The notes under the pieces are model-generated. The model was not told the DNA's origin. It worked only from the letters and a program-made list of their open reading frames with translations, and searched no databases. The translations under genes were made by a program, and so were the position numbers. DNA of 64,000 nt from Aneurinibacillus sp. Ricciae_BoGa-3. GTDB taxonomy: Bacteria; Bacillota; Bacilli; Aneurinibacillales; Aneurinibacillaceae. The first letter of the stretch is position 1, and each line of letters starts with the position of its first letter. The stretch is taken from positions 124,001 to 188,000 of the forward strand of contig NZ_CP116888.1 in assembly GCF_028421645.1 (NCBI RefSeq). Reading direction: 5' to 3'. Below, one piece after another: positions 1 through 8,623 of this stretch.

Positions 1-568
1 CAAACTCAACGTCAGTCCCACAAGCATCACAGTAATCTAAGAGAGTACCATCAAGCAATTCATCGATTTTATCTTGATTTTTCGTTTGAATGGCTTCCTT
101 AATTTTATTGAATTCCGCCAACGTGAGTTTTGAAGTCAATCGTTCATCATTGTGATACGGACAGGTAAGGTAATAGACTTCTTCGATAATCCCTTTCTCA
201 ACTAAGAAAGACTGAAGTTTGTCCGTATCCTTCACAAATCTCCAAAAATTATACACGATATTTCCTTTACGAACGGACACAAGATAATCGTCGAGTTGAA
301 TTTTCTTTTGTTCCGACATAAAATCAATGTCCCGAAGGTCTGGATAGTGATGAACGCCCAAAAGCTCTGGATATTCTTCTTGTTTCATTGCCTCCACCAT
401 TTGCCCAATTTCATACCCAAGAGAACGTAAATTTATCGCATAGAGTTGGGTGTGTAATGCCTTTAATACTTGGCGAGGCATCGTTGATTTAAGTTCTTCC
501 AAATTAACACTTGTTAAATAGTTAGCAAATTCTTCATACTTTTTTATGATTTCTTCCTGTTTTGACAT
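1..568 (-). CDS. hypothetical protein, 3' end beyond window
   Basis: An open frame runs from ATG at 568 off the left edge, giving at least 189 residues, preceded by a GGAG ribosome site. The visible part is acidic and mostly helical. Near its end it has a CPYH segment and later a CDACG segment, which could be the two halves of a zinc-binding site. It follows the 63-residue gene ending at 575 by only seven bases, so the two are probably cotranscribed. I do not recognise the family. Confidence 0.7.
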   Translation of the reverse strand, partial: MSKQEEIIKKYEEFANYLTSVNLEELKSTMPRQVLKALHTQLYAINLRSLGYEIGQMVEAMKQEEYPELLGVHHYPDLRDIDFMSEQKKIQLDDYLVSVRKGNIVYNFWRFVKDTDKLQSFLVEKGIIEEVYYLTCPYHNDERLTSKLTLAEFNKIKEAIQTKNQDKIDELLDGTLLDYCDACGTDVEF

Positions 569-574
569 GCTATT

Positions 575-766
575 TCACTCCTTATTCTTACTTTGTATGT
601 ATGGATTTAGTTGTTCCTTTTGATAGGTCTCATACATTTTTAAACGGTCATCGTTGGATAATTGGGCAAATACACTTTCTTCTTGCAACCTTTCTTTTTC
701 CCACGCTTTAAAGTCGGACTCCCACATGTTTTGGATAGATAAATCGTTCATAGGATTGCTTCTCAA
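575..766 (-). CDS. small hypothetical protein
   Basis: A 63-residue charged, helical protein. The start is TTG at 766, eight bases after GAAAGGTG. An internal ATG six codons in is the alternative. It lies between two other small minus-strand genes with almost no spacing. No family recognised. Confidence 0.65.
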   Translation of the reverse strand: MRSNPMNDLSIQNMWESDFKAWEKERLQEESVFAQLSNDDRLKMYETYQKEQLNPYIQSKNKE

Positions 767-785
767 CCTTTACACACCTTTCGTG

Positions 786-962
786 TTACTTGAAATTGCT
801 TTTTTCCAATTCATCTTCGTCATAAGCACCTTCGCTAAAGTACGCACAATTGTTGGCGGTTTTTTCTTCATCAAGAATTGCCATGATTCGGTAATCGTAC
901 ATACAGCAACAACCGTCGTAAAACTTACAAAGACTACAGCTTTTATTCACTTCTCCTGTCAT
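786..962 (-). CDS. small cysteine-rich hypothetical protein
   Basis: A 58-residue protein that starts at ATG 962, directly after the stop of the upstream gene, with an AGGGGGA ribosome site inside that gene's end. The N-terminal half holds clustered cysteines (CSLC, then GCCC, later NNCAYF), suggesting a metal-binding fold. The C-terminus is acidic. Function unknown. Confidence 0.65.
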   Translation of the reverse strand: MTGEVNKSCSLCKFYDGCCCMYDYRIMAILDEEKTANNCAYFSEGAYDEDELEKSNFK

Positions 963-1139
963 TTACATTTCCCCCTGTGTATTGGTGTCACTTTCAAAAA
1001 AACCATCAACACCCTTGTGTTTATCACACGCTTGAACAGGAGTTGGTACATCCTTGCCTGTCTCTTTGTGTCTCGCAAAAACCAATCCAGTTGTCGTTGC
1101 TTCGTTTTCGCAATTCTTATAGCAACATTTTGTGTTCAT
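963..1139 (-). CDS. small putative zinc-binding protein
   Basis: A 58-residue protein. The ATG at 1139 is chosen over a longer frame from 1229 because GGGAGG lies eight bases upstream. CCYKNC near the N-terminus and CDKH later could form a C4/CCCH zinc site. Its stop abuts the start of the gene at 962. No specific role can be assigned. Confidence 0.65.
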   Translation of the reverse strand: MNTKCCYKNCENEATTTGLVFARHKETGKDVPTPVQACDKHKGVDGFFESDTNTQGEM

Positions 1140-1155
1140 CTTAAAGTCCTCCCAT

Positions 1156-1284
1156 TTATTTGTTTTGTTTTTTGTACTGTTTATATTGTTCAAATCGCTC
1201 GTGAGGCGATAACTTATGAAATTCTTCATCCATGCACAACATGTGCATTTCCCATTTTTGATATTCTAAATACTCGTAAGACAT
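1156..1284 (-). CDS. small hypothetical protein
   Basis: A 42-residue, Tyr/Lys/Gln-rich helical protein with ATG at 1284 and an AAGGAG ribosome site. It is the first gene behind a good sigma-A promoter (1311-1339) and probably leads the small-gene operon running down to position 1. Not recognised. Confidence 0.6.
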   Translation of the reverse strand: MSYEYLEYQKWEMHMLCMDEEFHKLSPHERFEQYKQYKKQNK

Positions 1285-1310
1285 GGGTTCTCCTTTCTTA
1301 TTTACTAATC

Positions 1311-1339
1311 ATTATATTGTAAATATATATTTATGTAAA
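1311..1339 (-). promoter_or_regulatory. sigma-A-type promoter
   Basis: Minus-strand TTTACA (1339-1334) and TATAAT (1316-1311) separated by exactly 17 bases, about 30 bases upstream of the ATG at 1284. Confidence 0.7.
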
Positions 1340-1450
1340 TAATTTTTTACATTTTACAATAAAAGAAATATATCTCCTGTTGTTTTTTACCTAACTCGTT
1401 GAACAAAAAAAGAGAGGGCGTTCTCAATGGCTGAGTGTGCCTTCTCTTCC

Positions 1451-1654
1451 TTATTCCTCTGAATTATCTTCTTCGGCAATAATGTACATAAAGTTAATAT
1501 TGTGCTTTTGCAAGGCTAAAATTCTCCGTTCGGTTAGCACTTCGCCTTTGCTTAACAGCTTAAGCTCTTTGTCTTTATATACATCCTCCGCTAAAATACT
1601 ATTTACATATTGTTTATGGACGGGTACTCGTAATTTGTTATTCTCTTGCATCAC
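1451..1654 (-). CDS. small protein with HD-GYP N-terminal-like segment
   Basis: A 67-residue protein. The segment around LAEDVYKDKELKLLSKGEVL followed by TERRILAL resembles the stretch that precedes HD-GYP phosphodiesterase domains, but no HD domain follows, so it is a stand-alone small protein. The GTG at 1654 and the next-codon ATG both sit behind GAGGAGTG. Function unknown. Confidence 0.6.
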   Translation of the reverse strand: MMQENNKLRVPVHKQYVNSILAEDVYKDKELKLLSKGEVLTERRILALQKHNINFMYIIAEEDNSEE

Positions 1655-1746
1655 TTGTTCACTCCTCTTTCGTTTTTATTATTGTATGTAACTGTTTAAT
1701 GATGATAACGATAAGAGTGTTTGAGTGTGTTTTAGCTAAGTTTTAA

Positions 1747-1775
1747 CAAAAAAATAGAGCCTCCTTGGGAAGCTC
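1747..1775 (-). terminator. rho-independent terminator
   Basis: On the minus strand, GAGCTTCC pairs with GGAGGCTC across a CAA loop (one G.U), followed by a run of Ts. It ends the transcript of the gene stopping at 1786. Confidence 0.7.
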
Positions 1776-1785
1776 CGTCTTTCTT

Positions 1786-2062
1786 TTATGCTCCTAACTC
1801 ATGAACCTCAATGACATCCTTCAAAAAATCTTCTCCATCCAATTTCACAAAACTTTGGAGATTGGAGAGAAAGTACACGAAAATTCCAGACATATCGTTT
1901 TTTCGTGTCACAATATTAATTTTCCCATGTCCATACGTTTTGGTTACGATATGTTTGCGCTCCCATTGGCACAATTTTATTCAAAAGATTTCTTTCTACA
2001 TCCGTTACTTTCGGGTTCATATCCATTTCCGTTTCCCACCTTTTTAAATGCATTTTTTCCAT
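1786..2062 (-). pseudogene. small hypothetical gene split by a one-base shift
   Basis: Frame one starts at ATG 2062 (second ATG at 2053) and reads about 34 residues to IVPMGA. Frame two carries the remaining 55 or so residues to the stop at 1786, and has no well-placed start of its own (only TTG at 1974 without a ribosome site). Removing one base in GGAGCGCAAAC joins them into a sensible protein of about 91 residues. The alternative is that only the 62-residue second frame is real. Not a recognised family. Confidence 0.5.
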
Positions 2063-2068
2063 ACAATA

Positions 2069-2323
2069 TTATTCACCGATTTTTTTTAATAGATTCTTGC
2101 CTTTCTGAACAACTTTTTTATCTAATGAAATATCTGTTGCCCATTCAAGAAACTCTTTTGATTCTTCAACCATAGTCAACAGCCATTCAAAATCTAAACA
2201 AAGTTCTTGCATACCTTTTGTGGTTTCCGTTTTGTAGTTTCCCCATTTGTCGTTTATCTGTTCTAACCTGTTTAATCTATTCACTTCCTTATAATGGAAT
2301 ATACTACGTTTAATAGTTACCAT
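2069..2323 (-). CDS. small hypothetical protein
   Basis: An 84-residue helical, basic protein. The only ATG is at 2323 and lacks a clear ribosome site, so the start is uncertain. It lies 16 bases behind the macro-domain gene and just ahead of the split gene at 2062, so it belongs to the same transcript. No family recognised. Confidence 0.55.
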   Translation of the reverse strand: MVTIKRSIFHYKEVNRLNRLEQINDKWGNYKTETTKGMQELCLDFEWLLTMVEESKEFLEWATDISLDKKVVQKGKNLLKKIGE

Positions 2324-2339
2324 GAATGTTATACAGCGA

Positions 2340-5300
2340 CTATTTCAATCCAGGCAATTTATAGATGGTAACAGGGTAATCAGAAAACACTTCTTCAATC
2401 ATGGCTCTGACTACGTTCCAATCTCCACCTGCCAAACCAGAACCTAATTGATAAGGCAATCCAACAGACAGTGTAAAAGCTTTTGCTTCTTCTTTTAATG
2501 CCTGTAAAGATTCTTTTAAAGCGTCGTATTCGGTTTGCATTTCATTACGGGAGAATCCATGTTGTCCAAATAGATTGGCTACATACCGTCCCTCTTTATG
2601 CGTCTGTACAATTTGACACATTCCCAACAAGCTTCGCCGTTTATTGTGTTTGTTACATAACCGCACGTAAGCCTCGAATACCTCTGGATATAGCTGTCTA
2701 ATGTGATAGGCAATACCAGCCCCCATAACGGCAAGACAGTTGGTTTGGTGACCAAGGATATTTTCTTTGCTTTTTAATAAATCTCCGACTACTTCTTTTA
2801 CAAAGCCACCTTGATTTAAGACTTTAATGAAGGGTTGGCATTCTTTTAATATGGATGTCCTCCCCTCCTTTACGTACTGTTTCACCACATCCGCTTGGCA
2901 GTTCACGCTGTTACCGCGAAAACTATCCGTAAAATCATCAAACTCGGATGCATAGGCTACCAGTGAAGGCGAAGCATCCAAATATTTTACCCACAACAAT
3001 TTATAAAACGGTGTCAGGTACTCCAAAGGAAATCTCGTACCGTTTACTTCAAAATAAGCGGGTGTTTTGGCTTTAATATCTTTCCATGAGGTAGGAACCC
3101 GAACACTACCATCTTCTTGTAGAATGCGTTTGCTTAACTGGTCGGGTAGGTCAGAGGTGTTTCCACCTCCTTCCCCCCTAAGAACCGTACATGAGAGTTT
3201 CCCCTCATACGGCTCAAGCCTACTTACATCACTTCTGTGACGGGCTATTGTCGAGTATCTTGGCTATGGTGTGCCTGATGACAATACCTATGGACGTAAG
3301 CTAAATTTGTTATTTCATCTGTTCCACCGTCAACTCTACGAATCTTGTGATGAACGTCTCTATCATCTGTAGAGTTAATAGATAAACCGCAGAAGTAGCA
3401 TAGTCCTTTTTGATTGAACCAGACTTTCTTAAATTTGCCACTGAGTTTTTTCATTCCCAATTGGAACTTTCTCTCTTGAAAATAAGCCCTACCTTCGGGT
3501 AAGTATGGGTTTTGTTCTGTTTGTATGGCGGTGTGACGTACAATGTGCGTATCACCAGGTCTTCTTAAAGTTTGACCATTCGTTGTGAATGTCCAAGACC
3601 TTCCATTGACAGTTTGCCAGTATCGGTTTTTAATCCACTTTTTCGACCTGTGTTTGTGCCGTCTTTTTGCCCATCTCCATAATGCCCAGAACATATCCGT
3701 CTCGACTTTATCAAAGGTTTCGGTACTAACAACCGCTTGGTGGTAGTTGCACCAGCCTTGTATGATGGGATTTAATTTTTCAATTAGGTGTTCTTGTTTC
3801 TTCCCATCATAGTTTTTGATAATATCCCTGATTTTTTGGGATATGGATTTAATAGAGTCTTTACTTGGTTTAATTAGTAGAACTCCATTGTATTTCCTAA
3901 AGTTCCAGCCAAGAAAGTTGAATCCTTTGTCGATATGGGTTATAACCGTCTTATCCTCTGATAGAATCAACCCTCTTTCGGTTAAAAAGGACTGAATGAG
4001 GTGCTTGATTTCTTTAGCTGTTTCTTCACTGTCTGCTGTAACGATAAAGTCATCAGCGTATCGGACAAAATTGACTTTGTGCTTATTGTGCCTATAGTCA
4101 ATTGTTCCTTTCAAGTTAGACCAATATCTTTTCTTGATTATTGTTTCGATTCCATCCAGAGTCATGTTAGCCAGTATAGGAGATATGATACCTCCCTGTG
4201 GCGTACCCTCGTCTGTTGGGAAGAGTTCTTTTTTGTAGACAAATCCTGCTTTAAGGAATTGTTTTAGAACCTTTTTATCCATAGGAATGTTCTTCAATAA
4301 CCAATCATGGTTGATATGGTCGAAACAACCCTTGATGTCTCCTTCGAGAATCCATTGAGCTGACCTTTTTGTGGAGAGCACCGAGAACGCTTTAGCCATT
4401 GCATCATGAGCACTCCTTCCCTTGCGGAAGCCAAATGAGTTTTTATCTGCTTTGACTTCAGAAATGGGGTCAAGTGCCATTGCGTATAAGGCTTGTATTG
4501 CTCTGTCGTTCATGGTGGGTATTCCTAAAGGTCTCTTTTTCCCGTTTTTCTTGTCAATAAGAATTCTTTTTAACCGTTTTGCTTTGTAACCTTTTGGGTT
4601 TAAGCTCAAGGTTGCTTTCATTCTTTTAGCGGGGGTATCCCAAAGGATGCCATCAATACCAGGGGTTTTCTTACCTTGGTTTTCCTGGCTTACTTTTCTT
4701 ACTGCCAATAGTTTGGCATAGAAGGAATTTACTAAAACTCTTTGCAAATACTTAACCAATTTCCAATTCTCTTCCATTGTTGCCCTTGCAATACGAGATT
4801 GCAACCTATTCACTTTTTGTTGGACTTGTTTCCATTTAATCTGGTTCCAGTTCAACTCTTGTGTAAAGGTGTTCTTCTCGTTATTGATTAACGGGCTTAT
4901 AGACTTACCATTATTCATAGGTTACTCTCCTTTCTTGCAGTAGTAGACCAGTTGGAAGTCTGCTCCCTTTCGGGAAGGACTACGTTGAGTCCCTATCCAT
5001 TCCATTACAGAATGGCGTTTGCTTTTTCCAACATCCCTTACCCTCTATACCGTTGTTGTTTCTTGCGAAACTCCTACCCTTGCGGGAGCATATAGGGCTT
5101 ACCCAGTTTTCTAATACAGCCAATTCACTCTGCCTTAGAGTCTACCTCTAAACCGAAGGGGAAATGTCCATTCGTCAGGAATCCACTACATTATTCCTAA
5201 CCACCCCTTATACCTTTTGGTTCAAGCGTTTCATCCTCGTTTCGCTTGGTCGAGATTACGGTTCTTAAATAGTAGTTCGCTTACGCTACTCATAGCAGAA

Positions 5301-5588
5301 TCTTTACCCTGGGGAATGAGTAAGATGAGGATACTCACCTTCTTCCCTTTGTCCTATTAGCTTCCAAACATCTTAATTACTTAAGAAGCAGGTAATAGTA
5401 GGGTTACTCTGAATGGATAGAGTAGTCCGAGGGTCTATCTTTGTGATAGACTTGGACAGCCCGTATTAGAACTTTCCTGGTCGCACGTAATGGTTCTCGA
5501 TGCTATCTTCTTTTCCATATAAATTCACTTTTGCATAGAAAGCAGTAAATCGCTTATCCCCTTTAGATGAACATTCCAAAACTTTCAT
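2340..5588 (-). CDS. macro-domain (ADP-ribose-binding) protein, split by a group II intron
   Basis: Exon 1 is 5588-5487 (34 codons from ATG with an AGGAGAATT ribosome site); exon 2 is 3140-2340 (267 codons including stop). The exons join in phase 0 to give 300 residues. The C-terminal half (about residues 175-300) is a macro domain: VVGDLL start, GHQTN with the following VMGAGIA glycine loop, and LGSGLAGGDW near the end. It resembles Poa1-type ADP-ribose-1''-phosphatases. The N-terminal half is a separate conserved-looking domain I cann't name with confidence. Likely role (inference): removing ADP-ribose or processing ADP-ribose phosphate, matching the NAD genes elsewhere in the window. Expression requires splicing. 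Confidence 0.8.
3141..5486 (-). mobile_element. group II intron with reverse transcriptase
   Basis: The 5' end reads GTGCGACCAGG and the 3' end CTACCCGAC, both typical. Domain V lies at 3215-3182 (GAGCCGTATGAGGGGAAACT, then its paired strand to TACGGTTC). The ORF sits between the ribozyme 5' region (5486-4919) and domains V/VI. Exon 1 ends CCATTAC. Two intron stretches could be EBS1: GTAGTGG (5189-5183, one G.U, about 300 nt in, the more usual place) and GTAATGG (5008-5002, perfect but late). The element interrupts the macro-domain gene in sense orientation, so splicing would restore that gene. Confidence 0.92.
3245..4918 (-). CDS. ltrA: group II intron reverse transcriptase/maturase/HNH endonuclease
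   Basis: A 557-residue intron-encoded protein. The RT domain shows TPQGGIISP and the catalytic VRYADDF; the maturase (X) domain follows with GWCNYHQ; the C-terminus is an HNH domain with CYFCG, DVHHK and CHQAHH. It binds the intron RNA to aid splicing and carries out target-primed retrohoming. The start ATG at 4918 has AAAGGAG eight bases upstream. No truncation or missing catalytic residue is seen, so the intron is probably mobile. Confidence 0.95.
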   Translation of the reverse strand: MNNGKSISPLINNEKNTFTQELNWNQIKWKQVQQKVNRLQSRIARATMEENWKLVKYLQRVLVNSFYAKLLAVRKVSQENQGKKTPGIDGILWDTPAKRMKATLSLNPKGYKAKRLKRILIDKKNGKKRPLGIPTMNDRAIQALYAMALDPISEVKADKNSFGFRKGRSAHDAMAKAFSVLSTKRSAQWILEGDIKGCFDHINHDWLLKNIPMDKKVLKQFLKAGFVYKKELFPTDEGTPQGGIISPILANMTLDGIETIIKKRYWSNLKGTIDYRHNKHKVNFVRYADDFIVTADSEETAKEIKHLIQSFLTERGLILSEDKTVITHIDKGFNFLGWNFRKYNGVLLIKPSKDSIKSISQKIRDIIKNYDGKKQEHLIEKLNPIIQGWCNYHQAVVSTETFDKVETDMFWALWRWAKRRHKHRSKKWIKNRYWQTVNGRSWTFTTNGQTLRRPGDTHIVRHTAIQTEQNPYLPEGRAYFQERKFQLGMKKLSGKFKKVWFNQKGLCYFCGLSINSTDDRDVHHKIRRVDGGTDEITNLAYVHRYCHQAHHSQDTRQ

Positions 5589-5664
5589 TCCAATTCTCCT
5601 CTCTTTACATATCGGTTGATAGATACCTGTTTTATTCGTTTGTTTATTATAGTTCGCTTGTGTA

Positions 5665-5695
5665 CAAAAAAATAAAGGGAACCGAGATTCCCTTT
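5665..5695 (-). terminator. rho-independent terminator
   Basis: AAAGGGAA pairs with TTCCCTTT across TCTCGG on the minus strand, followed by seven Ts. It ends the transcript carrying the genes at 5720-6434. Confidence 0.75.
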
Positions 5696-5719
5696 ACTTA
5701 AAATTTCACAGCGTTTACA

Positions 5720-5890
5720 TCAATAGAATCCAGGAGGATTGGGCATTTTTCTTTTTCCCCCATTCAATCGACTGATTTTATTCTCTATCGTAATAAGTTT
5801 AAGAATTTGATAAGTACTGTTCGGGTCACGTTGGCATCTCCTCTTCTGCCGATGCAAGATATCCAACTTCTTTTGCTTTTTCGATTTCAA
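5720..5890 (-). CDS. small basic hypothetical protein
   Basis: A 56-residue lysine/arginine-rich protein starting at TTG 5890, nine bases behind GAGGAG and 16 bases after the stop of the 175-residue gene. A competing short acidic frame overlaps its start, so the frame is not certain. Followed by a terminator. Not recognised. Confidence 0.4.
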   Translation of the reverse strand: MKSKKQKKLDILHRQKRRCQRDPNSTYQILKLITIENKISRLNGGKRKMPNPPGFY

Positions 5891-5906
5891 TAACTTCCGC
5901 TCCTCT

Positions 5907-6434
5907 CTAGTCTGAAAATATCTTATCCAGCATTTCTTTTTGATACACCATGAACTGTTCTAGCTTGGCGTTATATTCTTCTGCTAATGCGACTTTTTCA
6001 GGCGTTTTTCTTGTGACATATATGTCGTCTATTTTATAACGAGTCCATCCGTCATTGGCTAAAACAATTTTTTTATGAATGATTCCTTTTAATGCTTCGA
6101 GTCTATCTAATTTTGAAAACCGATTTCGTTCCCTATAAATGAGGTCTTCTTCTTTCTTTTCTTGCGGTTTTTTATATTCAATACCAAGGAAATCTTTTAG
6201 CACTTTTAGATGCCTGTTTTTTGTCCGTACAGCTTTATGGTAATCCCTATGTTCTTTGTCTTTTGCCTTCAAAATCTCCGTTACGTCATATTGGTTAACA
6301 TGTAGTTGTGTGAGCTGGAATTGTTTATCCCATACACTTACCCATTCTTGCTGGTAGTGTCCAGTTGCTTGTCCAACGTAACCGCCAGTTGTTGAGTCCT
6401 TTACAATATACGTTCCGTTTTCTTCCCGTACCAT
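5907..6434 (-). CDS. hypothetical protein
   Basis: A 175-residue soluble protein rich in Lys, Glu and aromatic residues, with a predicted helical middle. ATG at 6434 has GAGGGAAAG upstream. A GGYVGQATG segment near the N-terminus is glycine-rich but matches no motif I know. It is the first gene of a short operon ending at the 5665-5695 terminator. Confidence 0.7.
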   Translation of the reverse strand: MVREENGTYIVKDSTTGGYVGQATGHYQQEWVSVWDKQFQLTQLHVNQYDVTEILKAKDKEHRDYHKAVRTKNRHLKVLKDFLGIEYKKPQEKKEEDLIYRERNRFSKLDRLEALKGIIHKKIVLANDGWTRYKIDDIYVTRKTPEKVALAEEYNAKLEQFMVYQKEMLDKIFSD

Positions 6435-6519
6435 TTCTTTCCCTCTGCTTCACGGTATTTTCTATAAGCGATTCTATCATTTAAACATTAATTAGTAAAA
6501 TATTATTTACATATTCAAA

Positions 6520-6552
6520 ACAAAAGAAAAAGCACAGAAGTTTTATCTGTGC
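6520..6552 (-). terminator. rho-independent terminator
   Basis: GCACAGA/TCTGTGC stem with a TAAAACT loop and a T-rich tail on the minus strand. It overlaps the stop of the gene at 6543. Confidence 0.75.
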
Positions 6553-6800
6553 CTTAGATGAAAAGAAAGATTCGGTTGGTATCTCATGAGTTTTTCTTTA
6601 ATAACCACACCTAACGGTTTATCATAGGAATGTTCAACCAGACATGACGTACAAATCCACCCATGACTTTTCGATTTCTTCCATCCAATTTCCTGAACTT
6701 TCTTTTTGGGTTTAATGTTCGTTAAAAGGATTTCCCATTTATCGCATGTTCCACACCATATGATATATCGTTTCTCAACGCCCGATTTGAATAAATTCAT
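6543..6800 (-). CDS. putative zinc-ribbon protein
   Basis: About 85 residues. CGTC (near residue 16) and CTSC (near residue 51) form a C4 zinc-ribbon pattern. The ATG at 6800 lies about 11 bases behind AGGAG; a GTG at 6812 overlaps that ribosome site and is less likely. The protein is basic, suggesting nucleic-acid contact (inference). Single-gene unit with its own terminator. Confidence 0.65.
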   Translation of the reverse strand: MNLFKSGVEKRYIIWCGTCDKWEILLTNIKPKKKVQEIGWKKSKSHGWICTSCLVEHSYDKPLGVVIKEKLMRYQPNLSFHLRHR

Positions 6801-6889
6801 GTTGTCAGTCACTCCTGGTGTTTTATTCTCTTTTCTTTTTATCGGTCTTTTGAGTTTGATATATAACGATTGAATGACCTCATTTAAAC

Positions 6890-6918
6890 AAAAAAAGACT
6901 TCTCATTAAGTAGAAGTC
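6890..6918 (-). terminator. rho-independent terminator
   Basis: GACTTCT/AGAAGTC stem and a run of seven Ts on the minus strand, directly after the gene ending at 6917. Confidence 0.8.
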
Positions 6919-7150
6919 AATCTTTTGCGTCTTCATAATCTTCTTGATAAGCTTCTTGAAGAAGTTTCGCTACATTACAAGCCTTTCGGGAATTCGTTCG
7001 ATGGGTGATAAACCGTGCCCCTCCCGAATGACAAAGGTAAATACCAAAAAACGATTTTTTCTCTTTTTTCACCTCATAATAAACATCCCATCTACAAGGA
7101 AATTTCATCTGGAAACCTTTGTTGGTTTCAATTTGCTGTTCTTCTTTCAT
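6917..7150 (-). CDS. small hypothetical protein
   Basis: A 77-residue protein with an acidic tail (YQEDYEDAKD). The core WDVYYEVKKEKKSFFGIYL alternates hydrophobic and charged residues as in a small beta sheet. Isolated gene with its own terminator. Family unknown. Confidence 0.65.
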   Translation of the reverse strand: MKEEQQIETNKGFQMKFPCRWDVYYEVKKEKKSFFGIYLCHSGGARFITHRTNSRKACNVAKLLQEAYQEDYEDAKD

Positions 7151-7209
7151 TGCCTTACCCCCTTAAAAGTTACACCTACTTCACTTGCTTAGTTATGATA
7201 TGTATTCGG

Positions 7210-7938
7210 TTAACCCTTAATTGGAATAGCTCCAAATGCTCGTTGCATGCCATAATAGGTCACGAACCATGTCCCTTCGGATTTACGGTATTCTCCCTCT
7301 TTAAATCGACCACGCTCAATCGCTTTACGCACAACAGAGCGTTCAAATCCCCACAATGTAGCGGCTTCGGATGCTGATAACACTTGGTTTAAATCTGCAG
7401 ATGGTTTCCCGATGACCACAAATGAAAGTCGCTCTATGCTTTGTTTTGTAACCACTCCCCAAAATATTTCGTCTGATGGTTCTTCGTTATCTTCATTGAA
7501 TACCATGTAGTCTTCATTTTCTATTTTGCAATCGGTTGCTAACGCATACACAGCCCCAACTTCTTCTAATACTTGCATCGCTTCTTCGTACGTGTTAATT
7601 TGTTCTTGCCTTGATTTGCTTTCACTTCTATAAAGCTCGACATTAAATAACCGCTTCCTATCTTTTAACACCATTTCAAATCCTATATCTCCTACGTAAT
7701 TGATGGTATGACGAATGTCAACTTTGGAAAGTGTCATATAGTTCATCACCATTTGTAAAAGGTTCTTAAAGGGCAGATTTCTTACATAGTCAGGAAAAAC
7801 GAGTGTATCCAAATTCTTTTTCGTTTGTTTCTCTTTGACAAAATCAATCCATTCACGGTGAGTAAGATTACTTTCATCGACCGTTTCATCTAATTGCACA
7901 ATCAATTCTTTCATGGTTACAGCATTCATACCGTTCAC
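7210..7938 (-). CDS. putative DNA-binding protein with C-terminal helix-turn-helix
   Basis: 242 residues. The last 55 residues (LSASEAATLWGFERSVVRKA onward, ending YYGMQRAFG) look like the helix-turn-helix of excisionase/MerR-like phage proteins that read through a 'tool-selection' helix. The N-terminal 180 residues are unrecognised and acidic. Start at ATG 7938 or at the in-frame ATG codons that follow. It could regulate nearby genes or take part in recombination; no target site is evident. Confidence 0.65.
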   Translation of the reverse strand: MNGMNAVTMKELIVQLDETVDESNLTHREWIDFVKEKQTKKNLDTLVFPDYVRNLPFKNLLQMVMNYMTLSKVDIRHTINYVGDIGFEMVLKDRKRLFNVELYRSESKSRQEQINTYEEAMQVLEEVGAVYALATDCKIENEDYMVFNEDNEEPSDEIFWGVVTKQSIERLSFVVIGKPSADLNQVLSASEAATLWGFERSVVRKAIERGRFKEGEYRKSEGTWFVTYYGMQRAFGAIPIKG

Positions 7939-8020
7939 TTCCTAACATTAGGATTGGGTTGCTTCAATAGGAACTTTATATTCATGGCTATCTATCGTTA
8001 ATGGGTGATTTTTATTACCT

Positions 8021-8206
8021 CTACTTATCTGTCTTTCTTCTTTTAACGATTATTTCAATTTTATCTCCCTCTTGAGTGAGGAAATTTGACAATGAATCAA
8101 TTCCAGTTAATAAATCTCCTGCTTCTTGTGTTTTTCCATTTTCCTCTGCTACATACCAACCTTGTTGTGCTTTCACTATAGTTCCTTTAAACTTGAAAAT
8201 TTGCAT
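8021..8206 (-). CDS. small hypothetical protein
   Basis: A 61-residue basic protein with ATG at 8206, four bases after the stop of the upstream gene. The pattern FKGTIVKAQQGWYVAEENG suggests a small beta-barrel start. Likely cotranscribed with the gene at 8211-8540. Not recognised. Confidence 0.6.
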   Translation of the reverse strand: MQIFKFKGTIVKAQQGWYVAEENGKTQEAGDLLTGIDSLSNFLTQEGDKIEIIVKRRKTDK

Positions 8207-8210
8207 TTAC

Positions 8211-8540
8211 CTACACCTCTTCCGAGAAAGGTTCCAGATAGCTAACCTGTTTTCCATGTGCTTTAGCATACGCAATTTCATTACGGGTACTGCTACCAAT
8301 ATAGCCACCCACATTGACCACATAAATTTCATCCGCCATATCAATCTTTTTCAGGTGAATCAGGTCTAAATCAGCCTTTTGTTGTTCTGTAAGGACAAGC
8401 CCTTTCGCATGTCCAAAAACACCGCATGAGATAACGACATTTCCTGCTAATGTTAAACGTTCGTTTAATTGCTCATACTCTTTTTGAAATTTTGTTGACC
8501 CACAAAGGGTAATGACTTTTATATTCTCTTTATCTAGCAT
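8211..8540 (-). CDS. nucleoside 2-deoxyribosyltransferase-like / DUF4406-like protein
   Basis: 109 residues. ITLCGSTKF at residues 9-17, a central NVVISCGVFGH segment, then MADEIYVVNVGGYIGSSTRN. This is the Rossmann-like pattern of nucleoside 2-deoxyribosyltransferase relatives (DUF4406 and related phage proteins), where the GSTKF loop and the DEI...VGGYIGSST loop bind the nucleotide. ATG at 8540 follows AAAGGAG. It may act on a nucleoside or a nucleotide-derived signal; the substrate cannot be read from the sequence. Confidence 0.7.
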   Translation of the reverse strand: MLDKENIKVITLCGSTKFQKEYEQLNERLTLAGNVVISCGVFGHAKGLVLTEQQKADLDLIHLKKIDMADEIYVVNVGGYIGSSTRNEIAYAKAHGKQVSYLEPFSEEV

Positions 8541-8623
8541 GTTGATTTACTCCTTTATTTGTTTTTGTTCATTTTTCGATTAAACGCACTACATATGGAC
8601 GAATCAAAAAAAATCTTTGTCCA

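Noticed and set aside
654..1322. 222-codon plus-strand open frame
   Set aside because: It lies over four small minus-strand genes with good ribosome sites, has no ribosome site, and its translation is hydrophobic and cysteine-rich in a way typical of antisense frames.
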